Below are positions 25,581 to 33,700 of a stretch of 60,985 nt of DNA, piece after piece. The position numbers were made by a program, and so were the translations under genes. The notes under the pieces are model-generated. The model had not been told where the DNA came from, did no database searches, and worked only from the letters and a program-made list of their open reading frames with translations. Numbering within the stretch: the stretch's first letter is position 1; every line of letters begins with the position of its first letter. This DNA comes from Thermoleophilia bacterium UBA6103 (GTDB lineage: Bacteria > Actinomycetota > Thermoleophilia > UBA2241): the NCBI GenBank assembly GCA_002423545.1, contig DIWP01000044.1:21298-82282 (forward strand), in the 5' to 3' direction.

Positions 25581-25664
25581 GTGCCGGCACGGCGCCGGGA
25601 AGCGCTGTGCCGGCACAAGGAGGCGCCGGCCGGGAGTCCTTCAAGGGACACCCGGCCGGCGCCT
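25581..25664. repeat. Large GC hairpins between the two WxL-like genes
   Basis: Positions 25621-25634 pair perfectly with 25651-25664 (14 bp), and GTCC/GGAC continue the stem inside. Just beside it, GTGCCGGCAC occurs twice (25581-25590 and 25607-25616). There is no U-run in either direction. It could attenuate or process the message between the two WxL-like genes. Confidence 0.6.
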
Positions 25665-25725
25665 CTGCCACCGATCTTGGCTCCGCTCTGCGTCTCAGCT
25701 CAGACGCTCAGCCAGAACCCTGGGA

Positions 25726-26349
25726 TCACGGCGCCAGCGCCAGCGTGGCCAGCGTGGTGGTCACGGTGCTGTTGTAGGTGCCGGCGTACTCGTCCGCGGT
25801 CAGGGCGAGCTCCCACGAAGCGTCCGCCGCGGCCGTGAAGTCGTAGGTTCCCATGCCCTGGCCGTTGGCGGAGCAGGCGGCCATGACGACGCCGGCGACG
25901 CCGGTGTCGATCGTCGCCGCCGCATGCAGCGTGCCCGGGACGTCGGAGCTGCCGGCGTCGGCCTTGGCGACGGCCAGCAGCGGCATGGTGAGCGAGTTGG
26001 CCACGAGATCCTTGCCGGCAACGGTCGCGTTGTCGAAGACAGTCGCCTGCATGGTCACGTCCCAACCCACACCGGTGCCGCGCGGGTCGTTGATCGAGAA
26101 GCCGCTGAAGACGGTGCCTCCACCGGCAACGTCGGCGTCGAGGGTCGTCGCCGCACCGGTCAGGGTGCCCGCGAAGGTCCCTGCCGCCAACTCAGTGGAG
26201 ATGTTCAATTCGCCGCCGGTGAGGACGGCTGAAGTGCCGTCGTCGCCGGCGAAGGCCACCCCGGCCGACAGCGCCATGGTCAGCGAGACCACGGCCGCCG
26301 CGACCAGCAGGCGCATGCCCGTCCTCTTCCTCTCCGTCCGTGTGTTCAT
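25726..26349 (-). CDS. Secreted WxL-like surface protein, copy 1
   Basis: 207 residues; ATG 26349 preceded by GGGAGGTCCGAAC. Signal peptide at about 10-35 ending AFA. Almost all of the mature chain can be aligned to the neighbour at 24871-25452, so the pair arose by tandem duplication. GWDVTMQA and WELALTADEYAGTYNSTVTT resemble WxL-domain elements. Likely exported and bound to the cell wall, possibly with the membrane-anchored protein encoded downstream. Ligand unknown. Confidence 0.75.
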   Translation of the reverse strand: MNTRTERKRTGMRLLVAAAVVSLTMALSAGVAFAGDDGTSAVLTGGELNISTELAAGTFAGTLTGAATTLDADVAGGGTVFSGFSINDPRGTGVGWDVTMQATVFDNATVAGKDLVANSLTMPLLAVAKADAGSSDVPGTLHAAATIDTGVAGVVMAACSANGQGMGTYDFTAAADASWELALTADEYAGTYNSTVTTTLATLALAP

Positions 26350-26446
26350 GTTCGGACCTCCCGTCTGCGACACCCGCGTCGCTCACTTCGGTGTGGAAAC
26401 GTGCCCTCTCATGTTCGGCCGTCCATCACCCCATCCACAAGAGGCG

Positions 26447-26471
26447 GACCCCCCTCTTTGCCGGGGGGGTC
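26447..26471. promoter_or_regulatory. GACCCCCC/GGGGGGTC hairpin in the leader of the WxL-like genes
   Basis: Perfect 8-bp stem (26447-26454 with 26464-26471) with a 9-nt loop, about 100 nt upstream of the WxL-like start on the minus strand. It may be a terminator for the upstream regulator gene or a leader element. The remainder of the 242-bp gap shows nothing recognisable. Confidence 0.4.
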
Positions 26472-26591
26472 ACTGGGTGCCCGGGGACGCGGAGTCGCAC
26501 GATCCACTCCAGGCGGAGGATGCGATCCACGCCGGGCGGAAGACTCCCGCGCCGCGCTGGGGTGGACCCGACAAGCCCGGCCGGGCAGCAG

Positions 26592-27320
26592 TCAGGCGTC
26601 CGGGTCCAGAAGACCCCGGTGAAAGCCCTCGGCGACGGCTTCGGCGCGGGAGTGTACGCCGAGCTTGGAGTAGATACGCGTGAGGTAGTTCTCGACCGTC
26701 TTGGGCGCCAGGTAGAGCGCCGTCGCGATCTGGGTCGTCGAGCGGTTGGCAGCCAGGAGTCCCAGTATCTCGTGCTCCCGCCGGGACAGCCCGTACCGGC
26801 TCCGCAGGCAGGCGCCGGGGCTGTAGCCTAGCGACCGAAGACCGGTCGAGATCGAGCCCTCACCGTGGGTGTTGATCACCGTACTGCCCGACATCGCCGC
26901 CTCGATCGCACAGAGGAGTGCATCGTCGTCCGCATCGGCGCCGATGTAGCCGCGAGCGCCGGCATCCAGCGCCGAAAGGATGCTCTCAGGATCTTCCCGG
27001 GCGCTGAGGACGATCACCGGCAGCTGCGAGTCTGCGGCCCGTACCTCACGGATCACCTCGCCGGTGCCGCCGTTGAGATCATCGGCCAGGAGCAGACAGA
27101 GATCACCGGCGCTCTCACCCGCGACGGCATGGGCCTCGCGGTCGGCGGGCGCGGCACCGGCGCTGCGGTCGTCCGGGCCGACCGCGGCTTCCGACGCCAC
27201 GACGTCGTAGCCGGACATCCGCAGCATCCCCGCCAGGGCCGCCCTCCTCCGAGCGCCTCCATGGGTAAGGACTATGCAGGGCTGCGCGACGTCGTCGGTC
27301 ATGTCCTGACTTTGGCTCAC
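26592..27320 (-). CDS. LuxR/NarL-type transcriptional regulator with degenerate receiver domain
   Basis: 242 residues from GTG 27320; ATG 27302 is an alternative. The C-terminal 65 residues are a clear LuxR-type helix-turn-helix (LSRREHEILGLLAANRSTTQ, then KTVENYLTRIYSKLGVHSRA). The N-terminal part has the receiver fold but has lost key residues: the acidic pair after strand 1 is replaced (CIVLTHGGARRR) and the Lys near strand 5 is absent (ARGYIGADADDDA); a possible phosphoacceptor remains in LLLADDLNGG. It may work without phosphorylation. Adjacent to the WxL-like genes on the same strand, so it may control them (inference). Confidence 0.82.
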   Translation of the reverse strand: MSQSQDMTDDVAQPCIVLTHGGARRRAALAGMLRMSGYDVVASEAAVGPDDRSAGAAPADREAHAVAGESAGDLCLLLADDLNGGTGEVIREVRAADSQLPVIVLSAREDPESILSALDAGARGYIGADADDDALLCAIEAAMSGSTVINTHGEGSISTGLRSLGYSPGACLRSRYGLSRREHEILGLLAANRSTTQIATALYLAPKTVENYLTRIYSKLGVHSRAEAVAEGFHRGLLDPDA

Positions 27321-27668
27321 GGATCCCGTACCTGCTCGGTGCGCCTCGACGGTGCCCAGCTGGGAATGGACCCTGAGGCGACCCGGTGCCGGTCCGGTTT
27401 GATGCGGTGGATCATCATCTCGATATCAGCATCGGACATGACCCCTTGTCTCGTGAGGGGCGATCGTCTAGATGCATCACGAAAGGCCACGGAATGAGAG
27501 AAGAGCCGTAGTCTCTGTGGACGACGAACGCCGTACCGGATCGCGATGGCCTCTCTCGAGGGGGGATGCGCGGCGACGATCCGGATCGCCCGCCCGACGC
27601 CAGGCCGCGGGACTGATGCTTCGGCGGCAAGCTGCCGATAGGGATGATGCGAGCGCAGAGGGCGGTTC
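27321..27668. other. Intergenic spacer, no gene seen
   Basis: 348 bp between divergent genes. Open frames here have no protein-like composition. AGAGGGCGGTTC before the ATG at 27669 serves as ribosome site. Promoters for both directions must lie here, but only weak -10-like sequences are seen. Confidence 0.5.
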
Positions 27669-28856
27669 ATGAGCGACACCATCCTGTTGATCACAGTCCT
27701 GGTCGTCTTCGGATGCGCGGCACTGCTGGTGCTGCTCACCCTGCTGACGCGCGTGCTCGCCATGCGCAGACGGGCTCGGTTCCTGCAGCTCGAGCCACGC
27801 TGCAGAGAACAGGTGGAACAGCTCATCCTCAGCGGAGTCCGCCCAAGCATCTCCAGCACAGCCGAGCGCCGGCTGATGCTCGACCTCCTGCTCCGGCACC
27901 TGGCGCTGCTGCGCGGCCGCGAGGCCGATCTGATCATCGGGCACCTCGAGGAGGACGGCTACGTCGAGGATCTCGCCGAGCGGCTCTCCCACGGCCGTCC
28001 CTGGAAGCGCGCCGCGGCGGCCGATCTGCTGGGACGCAGCCGCTCCTCCCGTGCCGTGCGACCGCTCACCGCGGCGCTGTCCGACCACGACGAGGACGTG
28101 CGCCTGGTCGCCGCCCGCAGCCTGGCGCTCATCGGCACACCCGACGCGGTGGACGCTCTGGCCGGCGCCCTCGTGGCGCCGACGCGCTGGGCGCTCGCGA
28201 TGGTCGCCGACAACCTCGTTCTGCTGGGCGGCGCCGCCGTCCCGGCGCTGCTGAGCATGATGCGCCGCGACGGCGACCCCCAGGCGGTCGCCGCGGCGGC
28301 ACGGATCCTCGGCGAGGTGCGCGACCCGCGAGCCACCGAGGCGCTGCTCGACGTGGCTCGCCTTTCGGTGGACATCGACGCCCGCGCGCAGGCGGTCGCG
28401 GCGCTCGGCAAGATCGGCAGCGCGGACGCGGTCCGCACCCTGCTGAGCGCGCTCCGCGACCCGGCGTGGGAAGTCCGTGCGCAGGCTGCCAAAGGACTCG
28501 GCCGCCTCGGCGACCAGACCGCGGCGCCCGGCCTGCAGCGCGCCATGCCCGATCCGAGCTGGTGGGTGCGCGTCAACTGCGGCGAGGCGCTGGCGCAGCT
28601 CGGAGAGCCGGGACGACTCGCCTTGCGGGACGTTGCCGGCGGCGACGACCGCTACGCCGCCGACCAGGCGCGTGCCGTCCTCACACGACTGGCCACCGCC
28701 GCTGCCCGCACCGCGGGTGAGGCGGCCGCACGGGCCAGGCATCACGACGCGCCGGCCGCGATGGTCGGCTCCGCCGGCGGTGCCCATGTCGGCGCCCGTG
28801 GAGGCGCGACGGCATCGCGTCCGGCGGCGCGACTTGCGGGAGTCGAGCAGCTGTGA
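27669..28856 (+). CDS. Membrane-anchored HEAT-repeat protein
   Basis: 395 residues. An N-terminal membrane helix (about 5-28) is followed by a basic segment and five or six HEAT-type helical repeats from about 100 to 320 (for example AVRPLTAALSDHDEDVRLVA, AVRTLLSALRDPAWEVRAQA). The C-terminal 70 residues are Ala/Gly/Arg-rich and low in complexity. Such repeats usually mediate protein contacts. The stop overlaps the start of the glycosyltransferase gene by 4 bp, so the two are coupled; it is probably a scaffold or partner of that membrane enzyme (inference). Confidence 0.85.
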   Translation: MSDTILLITVLVVFGCAALLVLLTLLTRVLAMRRRARFLQLEPRCREQVEQLILSGVRPSISSTAERRLMLDLLLRHLALLRGREADLIIGHLEEDGYVEDLAERLSHGRPWKRAAAADLLGRSRSSRAVRPLTAALSDHDEDVRLVAARSLALIGTPDAVDALAGALVAPTRWALAMVADNLVLLGGAAVPALLSMMRRDGDPQAVAAAARILGEVRDPRATEALLDVARLSVDIDARAQAVAALGKIGSADAVRTLLSALRDPAWEVRAQAAKGLGRLGDQTAAPGLQRAMPDPSWWVRVNCGEALAQLGEPGRLALRDVAGGDDRYAADQARAVLTRLATAAARTAGEAAARARHHDAPAAMVGSAGGAHVGARGGATASRPAARLAGVEQL

Positions 28857-30331
28857 CCATCCTCGTCGAGATCATCAGCTGGCTCGCCATCGTGTACTTC
28901 GCGGCGCTCAACCTCACTTACGCAGCGCTGATCGTCCTCTCCTTCGTCGAATCCGGTCATCACGAACGCCGGGCCCGCTACGGCGGCTACGACATCCTGT
29001 TCCGCTCCCCGTTCACCCCGCCGGTCTCGGTGCTGGTCCCCGCGTTCAACGAAGAGCCGACGATCGTCGACTCGGTACGTGCCCTGCGCTTCATCGAGTA
29101 CGGCGAGTACGAGGTGATCGTGATCGACGACGGCTCCACCGATGGCACCTTCACGGCCCTGCGCGACGCCTTCGACCTGGAGGACCAGAGCACTCCCATC
29201 CGCCGCCGGCTGGAGACGGAGACGGTGACCGGCGTCTACGTCTCACGCACGTGGAGCGGGCTGCGCGTACTCCGCAAGGCCAACGGCGGCAAGGCAGACG
29301 CCCTCAACGCCGGCATCAACGTGGCGCGGTTCCCCGTCTTCTGTGCCGTCGACGCCGACGCCATCCTTGAGAAGGACGCCCTCTTGCGGGTCGTCAAGCC
29401 CTTCATGGAGCATCCGGCAGAGACCGTCGCGGCGGCCGGCATCGTCCGCGTCCTCAACGGCTGCCGCGTGTCCGCCGGCGCCGTCGAGTCGGTCCACGCG
29501 CCGCATCGCTTTCTGCCGCTGGTGCAGAGTGTGGAGTACCTGCGCGCCTTCCTGGCCGGCAGGACCGCCTGGAGCCGTCTGGGCGCGCTCTTCATCATCT
29601 CCGGGGCCTTCGGCGTCTTCCGCAAGGAGGCGGTCGTGGAAGCCGGAGGCTACCGGACCGACACCGTCGGCGAGGACATGGACCTGGTGCTGCGCCTGCA
29701 CCAGACGATGCGCTGGGCGCGCCGGCCGTACCGCATGGTCTTCGTGCCGGATCCGGTGGTCTGGACGCAGGTGCCGGAGCGGCTGCACGACCTCGGCCGG
29801 CAGCGCAACCGCTGGCAACGCGGCCTCCTGGAGTGCCTGGTCCACGGCAAGGGGATGCTGGGCAACCCACGCTACGGCGTCCTCGGCTGCCTGGCGCTCC
29901 CGTACAACTGGCTGTTCGAGGTGCTGGGACCCTTCGTCGAGCTCGCCGGCTACCTGGCGGTCATCGCCGGCGCCGCGACCGGCATACTGGACCTGCGCTA
30001 CCTCGGCCTCTTCTTCCTGCTCGCCGTCGGCTGCGGGATGGCACTCTCCATCTCCGCGATCCTGCTGGAGGAGACGCGGTTGCACCGCTACCGGTCGCCC
30101 GGTGATGTGACCCGACTGCTGCTGGCAGCGCTGGCCGAGAACCTCGGCTACCGGCAGCTCACGGCGGTCTGGCGGGTGTGGGCCACGGTCGACTACCTGC
30201 GCGGCGCCGGCGGCTGGGGACACATCGAACGGCGCCGCCTGGCGACCGACGAGACCGGCCGCGGCGCCATCGGCGGCGAGGCGGCCCATAGGCAGTCGCC
30301 TGCGGCATCGCGCCCCGGCGCTACCGACTGA
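28853..30331 (+). CDS. Membrane family 2 glycosyltransferase (processive polysaccharide synthase type)
   Basis: 492 residues, GTG start within a GTGA overlap with the upstream stop. N-terminal membrane helix (5-28), then the GT-A catalytic domain with VIDDGSTDGT, the metal-binding AVDADA, the catalytic GEDMDLVLRLH and the QRNRWQRG motif of processive beta-glycosyltransferases (cellulose, hyaluronan or PNAG synthase group). Three or four membrane helices follow (for example FVELAGYLAVIAGAATGI, LGLFFLLAVGCGMALSISAI). Makes or exports a cell-surface polysaccharide; sugar identity cannot be told. Confidence 0.9.
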   Translation: MTILVEIISWLAIVYFAALNLTYAALIVLSFVESGHHERRARYGGYDILFRSPFTPPVSVLVPAFNEEPTIVDSVRALRFIEYGEYEVIVIDDGSTDGTFTALRDAFDLEDQSTPIRRRLETETVTGVYVSRTWSGLRVLRKANGGKADALNAGINVARFPVFCAVDADAILEKDALLRVVKPFMEHPAETVAAAGIVRVLNGCRVSAGAVESVHAPHRFLPLVQSVEYLRAFLAGRTAWSRLGALFIISGAFGVFRKEAVVEAGGYRTDTVGEDMDLVLRLHQTMRWARRPYRMVFVPDPVVWTQVPERLHDLGRQRNRWQRGLLECLVHGKGMLGNPRYGVLGCLALPYNWLFEVLGPFVELAGYLAVIAGAATGILDLRYLGLFFLLAVGCGMALSISAILLEETRLHRYRSPGDVTRLLLAALAENLGYRQLTAVWRVWATVDYLRGAGGWGHIERRRLATDETGRGAIGGEAAHRQSPAASRPGATD

Positions 30332-30431
30332 CGACCCCGTCTGCGGCTCTCCGCGCGCGGCGACACCACGACGACCCGGATGAGCCGCCCACCGCGTCGA
30401 CGATCTCGGGCACGGAAGGCGGGCGGCGGCC

Positions 30432-30923
30432 TCAGGTGACGGCGCCGCCGCGGAGATCGCCGCGCGCGGCGGCCGAACGGGCCAGCAGGGCTCGCGCCCT
30501 GGCCCGCAACTCACGCAGCATGAACGGCTTGGTGACGTAGTCGGTGGCGCCCATCCTGAAGCAGGCGACGATGTCGTCTTCGCCGCTGCGCGCCGTGAGC
30601 ACCAGCACCGGCAGCCGCTCCAGGCGACCGCTCTCGTGCAGCGCCGTGAGCACGTCGAGCCCGCTCACGCGAGGCATCATGAGATCGAGGATGAGCAGAT
30701 CGGGCTCCAGATCGGCGAGCAGCCGGAGCGCCTGGTCGCCGTCGTCGGCCACCCGCACATCGCAGCCGTCGGCCTCGAGCGCGTGACGCACCACGCCCTG
30801 CACGTCTGGGCTGTCCTCGGCCAGCACGACCAACGGCGGCCGCCCGCCCGGCGGTCGCCGGTCGTCGTCCGGACCCGGATCCGGCTCGGTGCGCCGGTCA
30901 TGGTCCGCAGGCAGATGCTGCAC
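30432..30923 (-). CDS. Single-domain response regulator
   Basis: About 163 residues; start uncertain (GTG 30923 chosen as the first plausible codon after the pfkB-family gene; the first 30 residues are low in complexity). A complete receiver: acidic pair in VVLAEDSPDVQ, phosphoacceptor Asp in LLILDLMMPRVSG, conserved Thr in VLTARSG and Lys in DYVTKPF. No output domain, so it acts through protein contacts. No histidine kinase is encoded in the window. Convergent with the HEAT/glycosyltransferase pair. Confidence 0.85.
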   Translation of the reverse strand: MQHLPADHDRRTEPDPGPDDDRRPPGGRPPLVVLAEDSPDVQGVVRHALEADGCDVRVADDGDQALRLLADLEPDLLILDLMMPRVSGLDVLTALHESGRLERLPVLVLTARSGEDDIVACFRMGATDYVTKPFMLRELRARARALLARSAAARGDLRGGAVT

Positions 30924-31005
30924 CTCGACACCGCGCCCGGACTCGGCGGCGTGGGAAGGCAGCCCCCCGCCCTCACGCCCGCCGGCATCGCGCCGCGCGT
31001 CGGTG

Positions 31006-31965
31006 TCACTCGACCGGGACAACGTCCAACTCGGTGACGGCCGTGGTCTCGAACAGACGCTGGGCCTCGGACGGCTCGAGGACACCCGCCCCGGAGCGCT
31101 GCGTATTAGCGGCGGCGCACGCCAATGCCCAGCGCAGGCACTCGGTCGGCTCCACGCGCTGATAGCGATAGGCGATGAAGCCGCCCAGGAAGGCGTCGCC
31201 GGAGCCGACGGTGCTGACGATGGTGGTGAGACGCGGGACGGTCGCTTTGTAGATGTGATAGCGCTTGCCGCGGCGCAGGCGCGCATAGCAGCCCTCGCGC
31301 GACTTGATGATGGCGTTCTGGGCGCCGAGCTCGCAGACCAGCCCGGTGGCGTCGACGATGTCCTCTTCGCTGTTGAACTCGTGCATCACAAGGTCTTCCG
31401 CCTCGCGGATGTTCGGCGTCACCAGCCACGGCTTGGCCTTGACGCCGCGACGCAGCGGCTCGCCGTACGTGTCGAGAGCCACGAAGCAGCGCCGCTTGGC
31501 GAGCAGACGGATGATCTGCCCGTAGTAGTCCTCCGGGACCTTGCGCGGCAGGGAGCCGGCCAGCACGACATACCGAGCTCCCTTGGCGAGATGGTCCACC
31601 TCGGCGGTGAGGCTCTCGAGCTCGTCGGCGGCGACCAAAGGGCCATATTCGATGATCTCCGTCTGGCTCATCGTAGTGGGATCGATGACGGCGGTCGAGG
31701 TACGCGACTCGTCGGCGATGCGTACGAAGTCGTTGAGCATCTTCTCTCTGGCCAGACCCTCGAGGATCTGCTGGCCGGCGCGGCCGCCGAGCAGTCCCGT
31801 GGCAATGACCGGCTGGCCGACCGCACTGATGGCACGCGCGACGTTGACCCCTTTGCCGCCCGGCAGCGCCAGGCTCTCGCTGGCGCGATGGCGAAAGCCG
31901 GTCTGGAAGTTCGGGACGGTGAGGGTCTTGTCGATGGCGGCGTTGGCTGTGACCGTGATGATCAT
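31006..31965 (-). CDS. PfkB-family sugar-phosphate kinase (1-phosphofructokinase / tagatose-6-phosphate kinase type)
   Basis: 319 residues. ITVTANAAIDKTLTVPNF at the start and LPGGKGVNVARA are typical of the FruK/LacC branch; STVGSGDAFLGGFIAY contains the catalytic Asp and anion hole, and VTPNIREAEDL is also a family motif. Phosphorylates a sugar phosphate with ATP; the exact substrate is unsure as no PTS genes are near. ATG 31965 chosen because family homology begins there. A TATAAT -10 lies about 70 nt upstream. Confidence 0.88.
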   Translation of the reverse strand: MIITVTANAAIDKTLTVPNFQTGFRHRASESLALPGGKGVNVARAISAVGQPVIATGLLGGRAGQQILEGLAREKMLNDFVRIADESRTSTAVIDPTTMSQTEIIEYGPLVAADELESLTAEVDHLAKGARYVVLAGSLPRKVPEDYYGQIIRLLAKRRCFVALDTYGEPLRRGVKAKPWLVTPNIREAEDLVMHEFNSEEDIVDATGLVCELGAQNAIIKSREGCYARLRRGKRYHIYKATVPRLTTIVSTVGSGDAFLGGFIAYRYQRVEPTECLRWALACAAANTQRSGAGVLEPSEAQRLFETTAVTELDVVPVE

Positions 31966-32034
31966 GGCCCCGTCTCTGCACGTGGGCGGACGACGCGAGG
32001 ATGCTGCCGCCGGGCCCCCCATTAGAGCGGGCGG

Positions 32035-32040
32035 ATTATA
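32035..32040 (-). promoter_or_regulatory. Consensus -10 (TATAAT) for the PfkB kinase gene
   Basis: Perfect TATAAT on the minus strand, in an otherwise GC-rich spacer, about 70 nt from the kinase ATG. Confidence 0.6.
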
Positions 32041-32104
32041 GCATGCGTGGGCTGACGGCCGCGGGTGCATGCCGCCCGCCGCGGCGAGCGGCCGTCGCCG
32101 TGCC

Positions 32105-32133
32105 TTGACAGCTTCCAGCCGCGGGAGTAGCTT
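32105..32133 (+). promoter_or_regulatory. Sigma-70-type promoter driving the M-box leader
   Basis: TTGACA (32105-32110), 17-bp spacer, TAGCTT (32128-32133). Start of transcription would be near 32140, just ahead of the riboswitch aptamer. Confidence 0.75.
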
Positions 32134-32154
32134 GCGCTGTGGCCCAGTGGGTCA

Positions 32155-32396
32155 CAATCCTCGTTAGGTGAGGCTCCAGCGTATTCACAGGCCGCTGCCC
32201 GGAAACGTCCAGAGACGCCAACGGGTAGAACAGGCACTACCGGTCCAAGGTCTTGCCCAAAGCGGCTGAGGGGCGGTGTCGGGTACATGACCGGCGCCGC
32301 GGCCTCTACGGTGCGCTGTGCTAAAGCTCGGACGAGTGAGGATCGCCCCAGCTTGCCGCGTCTGCGGAGCCTTTCCTTGCGAGGAGAGGCTCTTTT
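32155..32396 (+). promoter_or_regulatory. M-box (ykoK) Mg2+-sensing riboswitch with terminator
   Basis: The aptamer (about 32155-32345) contains the hallmark blocks of the M-box class in order: GTTAGGTGAGGCTCC (32163-32177), GCTGCCCGGAAACGTCC then AGACGCCAACGGGT, and finally GTGCTAAAGCTC (32319-32330). The expression platform ends in an 11-bp hairpin (32367-32392, GAGCCTTTCCT / AGGAGAGGCTC) followed by TTTT, an intrinsic terminator expected to form at high Mg2+. A second hairpin (32399-32423) precedes the ribosome site. It controls the two downstream Mg-transport genes. Confidence 0.93.
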
Positions 32397-32449
32397 CATG
32401 TCGGGTCGCCGACGGCGACCCGACCGGACGCACGGAGAGGGGTGAGGCC

Positions 32450-33691
32450 ATGTTCTATCTCAGCCGACTGCTCGGTCAGCCGGTCCGCGACGCCAGCAGC
32501 CAGCCGGCCGGCACCCTGCAGGACCTGGTCGTCCTCTGCTCCGGCGTCTACCCGCGCGTCACGGCGCTGGTGCTCAAGCGTCGCGGCCGCCGGGCGTTGG
32601 CCGACTGGTCGTCGGTGGCCAGCATCGAGGAGTCGGGCTGCATCCTGGCCGTCCCCGGCGCCGAGCTGCACGACCGCGACATCGGCGACGAGGAGCTGCT
32701 GCTGAGCGAACGCTTCCTCGACAAGCAGCTCGTCGACCGCGACGGCCACAAGGTGATCCGCGTCAACGACATCCAGCTCTCGCGCACCGGAGACAGCCTG
32801 TACGTGGTCGGCGTCGACATCTCGAGCGGGGCGCTCCTGCGTCGCCTGGGGCTCGCCAAGGTCGGCGAACGCCTGACCAAGCGTCCACGGGCCCGCCTCA
32901 TCGACTGGCGCACCATCGACATCTCGGAGAGTGACGACGCCAGCGTGCGCCTCACCGTCCCGCGCAACGATCTGTCGCTGCTCCACCCGGCCGACATCGC
33001 CGACGTGGTGCACGAGCTGACGCCCGAGGAACGCGCCGCCGTCCTCGAGGCATTGGAAGACGAAGTAGCCGCCGACGCCATGGAAGAGATGCACCCGTCG
33101 TTCCAGACGGCGGTGCTCACCGACCTGCCGGACTCCGAGGCCGCCAACCTGCTCTCCAACATGGCCCCGGACGACGCCGCCGACCTGCTGGCCGACCTCC
33201 CCGACGACCGTCGCGACGCCCTGCTGGCGCTCATGAAGGAGGAGGACGCCGAGGACGTCGAGGAGCTGCTGGCCTATCCCGAGCACTCTGCCGGCGGCAT
33301 CATGACGCCCGACTTCGCCACCGTGCCGCCGGGCGTGACCGCCGAGGAGGCGCTCGAGCTGCTGCGCACCGAGTCGGAAGACGTCGAGACCATCTACTAC
33401 ATCTACGTCCTCGACAGGGCCGGCCATCTGCGCGGCGCCTTCAGCCTGCGCGATCTGCTCACCGCGCCGCCGAAGCGCAAGGTGCGCGAGTTCATGACCA
33501 CCGACCTGGTCGCCGTGCGCACCGACGGCAGCGAGGAGGAGGTCACCGAGCTGATCGCCAAGTACAACCTGATCGCCCTGCCGGTCGTCGACGACGACGA
33601 CAAGCTGCTCGGCATCATCACCGTCGACGACGCCATCGACCTCGTCCTTCCATTAGCCTGGAAGAAGCGGCTGCCGCGCATCTTCCACTGA
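32450..33691 (+). CDS. MgtE N-domain / CBS-domain protein without membrane part (Mg transport regulator)
   Basis: 413 residues. N-terminal PRC-barrel-like region (MFYLSRLLGQPVRD..., about 1-80, with a second copy to about 170), then the MgtE intracellular N domain (LHPADIADVVHELTPEERAA through DLPDSEAANLLSNMAPDDAA, about 180-285), then a CBS pair (about 290-410). The MgtE membrane channel is absent. In MgtE these cytosolic domains sense Mg2+ and gate the pore; here they probably regulate the Nramp-related transporter encoded 9 bp downstream. Start ATG 32450 is used because everything upstream is riboswitch. Confidence 0.9.
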   Translation: MFYLSRLLGQPVRDASSQPAGTLQDLVVLCSGVYPRVTALVLKRRGRRALADWSSVASIEESGCILAVPGAELHDRDIGDEELLLSERFLDKQLVDRDGHKVIRVNDIQLSRTGDSLYVVGVDISSGALLRRLGLAKVGERLTKRPRARLIDWRTIDISESDDASVRLTVPRNDLSLLHPADIADVVHELTPEERAAVLEALEDEVAADAMEEMHPSFQTAVLTDLPDSEAANLLSNMAPDDAADLLADLPDDRRDALLALMKEEDAEDVEELLAYPEHSAGGIMTPDFATVPPGVTAEEALELLRTESEDVETIYYIYVLDRAGHLRGAFSLRDLLTAPPKRKVREFMTTDLVAVRTDGSEEEVTELIAKYNLIALPVVDDDDKLLGIITVDDAIDLVLPLAWKKRLPRIFH

Positions 33692-33700
33692 GGGTGACTC

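Noticed and set aside
26350..26591. c-di-GMP riboswitch before the WxL-like genes
   Set aside because: A GGCAAAG string and a hairpin are present, but the GGGACGCAAAGCC core and the second domain are missing.
27317..27937. Open frame on the minus strand across the spacer and the HEAT gene start
   Set aside because: Ser/Arg-rich composition, no ribosome site, and it overlaps the clear HEAT-protein N-terminus.
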